From Planctomycetota bacterium (GTDB taxonomy: Bacteria; Planctomycetota; Phycisphaerae; Sedimentisphaerales; Anaerohalosphaeraceae), in contig QNBS01000142.1 of NCBI GenBank assembly GCA_003644175.1, positions 1-6,167 on the forward strand: 6,167 nt of DNA, read 5' to 3'. The notes under the pieces were generated by a model. It worked only from the letters and a program-made list of their open reading frames with translations. It made no database searches and had not been told where the DNA came from. A program made the position numbers and the translations under genes. This document shows, one piece after another, positions 5,099 through 6,167 of this stretch (positions within the stretch are counted from its first letter, which is position 1; every line of letters starts with the position of its first letter).

Positions 5099-6167
5099 GT
5101 GGTAACCGACAGTGGCGAGTACGCCATAGAAACAATTTCGTTGACCAAGATATTCGGCGACTGGTGGGGCCGCGCCAAGGTCATTGCCGTCGATAAGCTC
5201 GACCTGAAGATTCGATACAATGAGATTTACGGTCTCCTGGGTCCCAACGGCTCCGGCAAGACTACCACACTCAAGATGCTTTTGAATCTGCTTCATCCCA
5301 CCAAAGGCCGAGCCCTGGTGCTCGGCGGAAGCAGCCGCAACTCCAGGATCAGCGAGCGCATCGGATATCTGCCGGAAGATTCTTATCTGTACCGCTATCT
5401 GACCGCCCGCGAAACGCTCGATTTTTACGGGCGCATATTCGGCCTGCCTTCGAGCGTGCGAAAGTCGCGAATCGACGCCCTGCTGGAAATGGTCGGTCTT
5501 ACCGGCATGGCCAACCGCGCCGTGGGAACGTACTCCAAGGGGATGGCCCGCCGAATAGGGCTTGCCCAGGCGCTGATTAATGACCCGGAGATTCTGATCC
5601 TGGACGAACCGACCTCCGGGATGGACCCCATCGGGACACGACAGATAAAGGATCTGCTCCTGAAATTGGCAAAACGCGGAAAGACTATTCTGCTTTGCAG
5701 CCACCTCCTTGCCGATGTCGAAGACGTATGCGACAGAATCGGCATTCTCTATGGCGGCAGGATGCAGGTCGAGGGAACCGTCGCGGCGCTTCTCCAGCAT
5801 CGCGACGAAAAACAGATACTCACCGGCAGTATCAGCGCGGCGGCACTCGAGAAGATCGGGCGAATTATTGAAAATGAACAGGCCTCGTACACCGTCAACT
5901 CGCCGATGGACAGGCTCGAGGAGTTTTTCATTCGCACCGTTGCCAGTGCCCAGAAACAGGAACTCCCAACCAGCGGCGCGATGAGCACAACCAGCATCGG
6001 CGGCTTCCTCACCGAAGAATCCGACAAGCCGGGCATTCTCGATCAACTCGTAACCGCCGGCGGCGACCAGCCGGCCGGCGGCGAAGATGTCGAGATTCTC
6101 GCGACCCAAACGCCCGCCGAAAGCACCAGCCCGCAGCCCGCCGACAGCGGACTCCTCGAAAAGCTCA
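5099..6167 (+). CDS. ABC transporter ATP-binding protein, ABC-2/GldA-like (3' end outside window)
   Basis: The frame opens at GTG 5099 and runs uninterrupted off the right edge, giving 356 residues so far. It is a classic ABC ATPase: Walker A GPNGSGKT (48-55), a Q-loop region with glutamate in place of glutamine (YLPED, 90-94), the signature YSKGM (145-149, a variant of LSGGQ), Walker B ILILDEP (165-171), the D-loop GMDP (174-177) and the switch histidine His202. A DWWGRAKV insertion lies between the first strand and Walker A. The variant signature and LEEFFIRTV (273-281) fit the NatA/GldA-like ATPases that pair with ABC-2 permeases, exporting lipids, polymers or drugs or acting in the envelope. 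A normal ATPase of this kind would end near residue 280-310. This one continues as a polar, proline-, glycine- and acid-rich tail containing GILDQL (312-317) and GLLEKL (351-356). No permease is visible; it is expected downstream. The ATPase call is certain, the substrate unknown. Confidence 0.93.
   Translation, partial: MVTDSGEYAIETISLTKIFGDWWGRAKVIAVDKLDLKIRYNEIYGLLGPNGSGKTTTLKMLLNLLHPTKGRALVLGGSSRNSRISERIGYLPEDSYLYRYLTARETLDFYGRIFGLPSSVRKSRIDALLEMVGLTGMANRAVGTYSKGMARRIGLAQALINDPEILILDEPTSGMDPIGTRQIKDLLLKLAKRGKTILLCSHLLADVEDVCDRIGILYGGRMQVEGTVAALLQHRDEKQILTGSISAAALEKIGRIIENEQASYTVNSPMDRLEEFFIRTVASAQKQELPTSGAMSTTSIGGFLTEESDKPGILDQLVTAGGDQPAGGEDVEILATQTPAESTSPQPADSGLLEKL
6056..6084 (+). repeat. 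Short direct repeat in the ABC C-terminal extension
   Basis: GCCGGCGGCGA occurs at 6056-6066 and again at 6074-6084, an 18-base period that keeps the frame and encodes AGGD then AGGE. It marks the tail as a low-complexity glycine/acidic linker that may have grown by slippage or duplication. Confidence 0.5.

Noticed and set aside
5071..5196. Small plus-strand open frame of 41 codons starting at ATG 5071
   Set aside because: It overlaps the ABC gene in another frame, lacks a ribosome binding site and gives an arginine-rich sequence of no recognisable kind.
4970..6109. Minus-strand open frame of 379 codons
   Set aside because: It lies almost wholly opposite the ABC ATPase, which has every diagnostic motif on the plus strand; the minus-strand translation shows no recognisable domain.

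Overview
The window reads as a single plus-strand gene cluster from a moderately GC-rich bacterium. Five protein genes are packed head to tail with gaps of 45, 83, 21 and 49 bases. The first is cut by the left edge and the last by the right edge. No RNA genes, CRISPR arrays, insertion sequences or gene-free stretches longer than 83 bases were seen. The protein style fits a planctomycete, possibly of the Phycisphaerae type. The pointers are several HflK/HflC-like SPFH proteins in a row, a soft-metal P-type ATPase with an ISCPCALILATPTAM core, and an ABC ATPase with a DWWGR insertion before its first strand. This is a memory-based inference, not a search result.

Layout: (1) 1-724, the C-terminal part of an HflK-type SPFH protein. 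(2) 770-1684, a complete HflC. (3) 1768-3069, a second, longer HflK-type protein with an N-terminal cytoplasmic tail and two insertions compared with E. coli HflK. (4) 3091-5049, a P1B-type heavy-metal translocating ATPase with a histidine-rich N-terminus, no CxxC metal-binding domain and an unclassified metal-site sequence in its last helix. (5) 5099 to the right edge, an ABC transporter ATPase of the ABC-2/GldA/NatA-like kind that starts at GTG and carries a long polar C-terminal extension.

Working together: in E. coli, HflK and HflC form a membrane cage around the FtsH protease and modulate membrane-protein turnover. Here three such subunits are encoded together, suggesting a heteromeric SPFH assembly with two different HflK-type chains. 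The metal ATPase follows so closely that it is probably co-transcribed, which could link envelope quality control to metal efflux. The ABC gene has its own ribosome binding site and may begin a separate transporter module whose permease would lie beyond the right edge. Short inverted repeats sit around both ends of hflC. None has the U-tract of an intrinsic terminator, so they are reported only as weak candidates for RNA processing or regulation.
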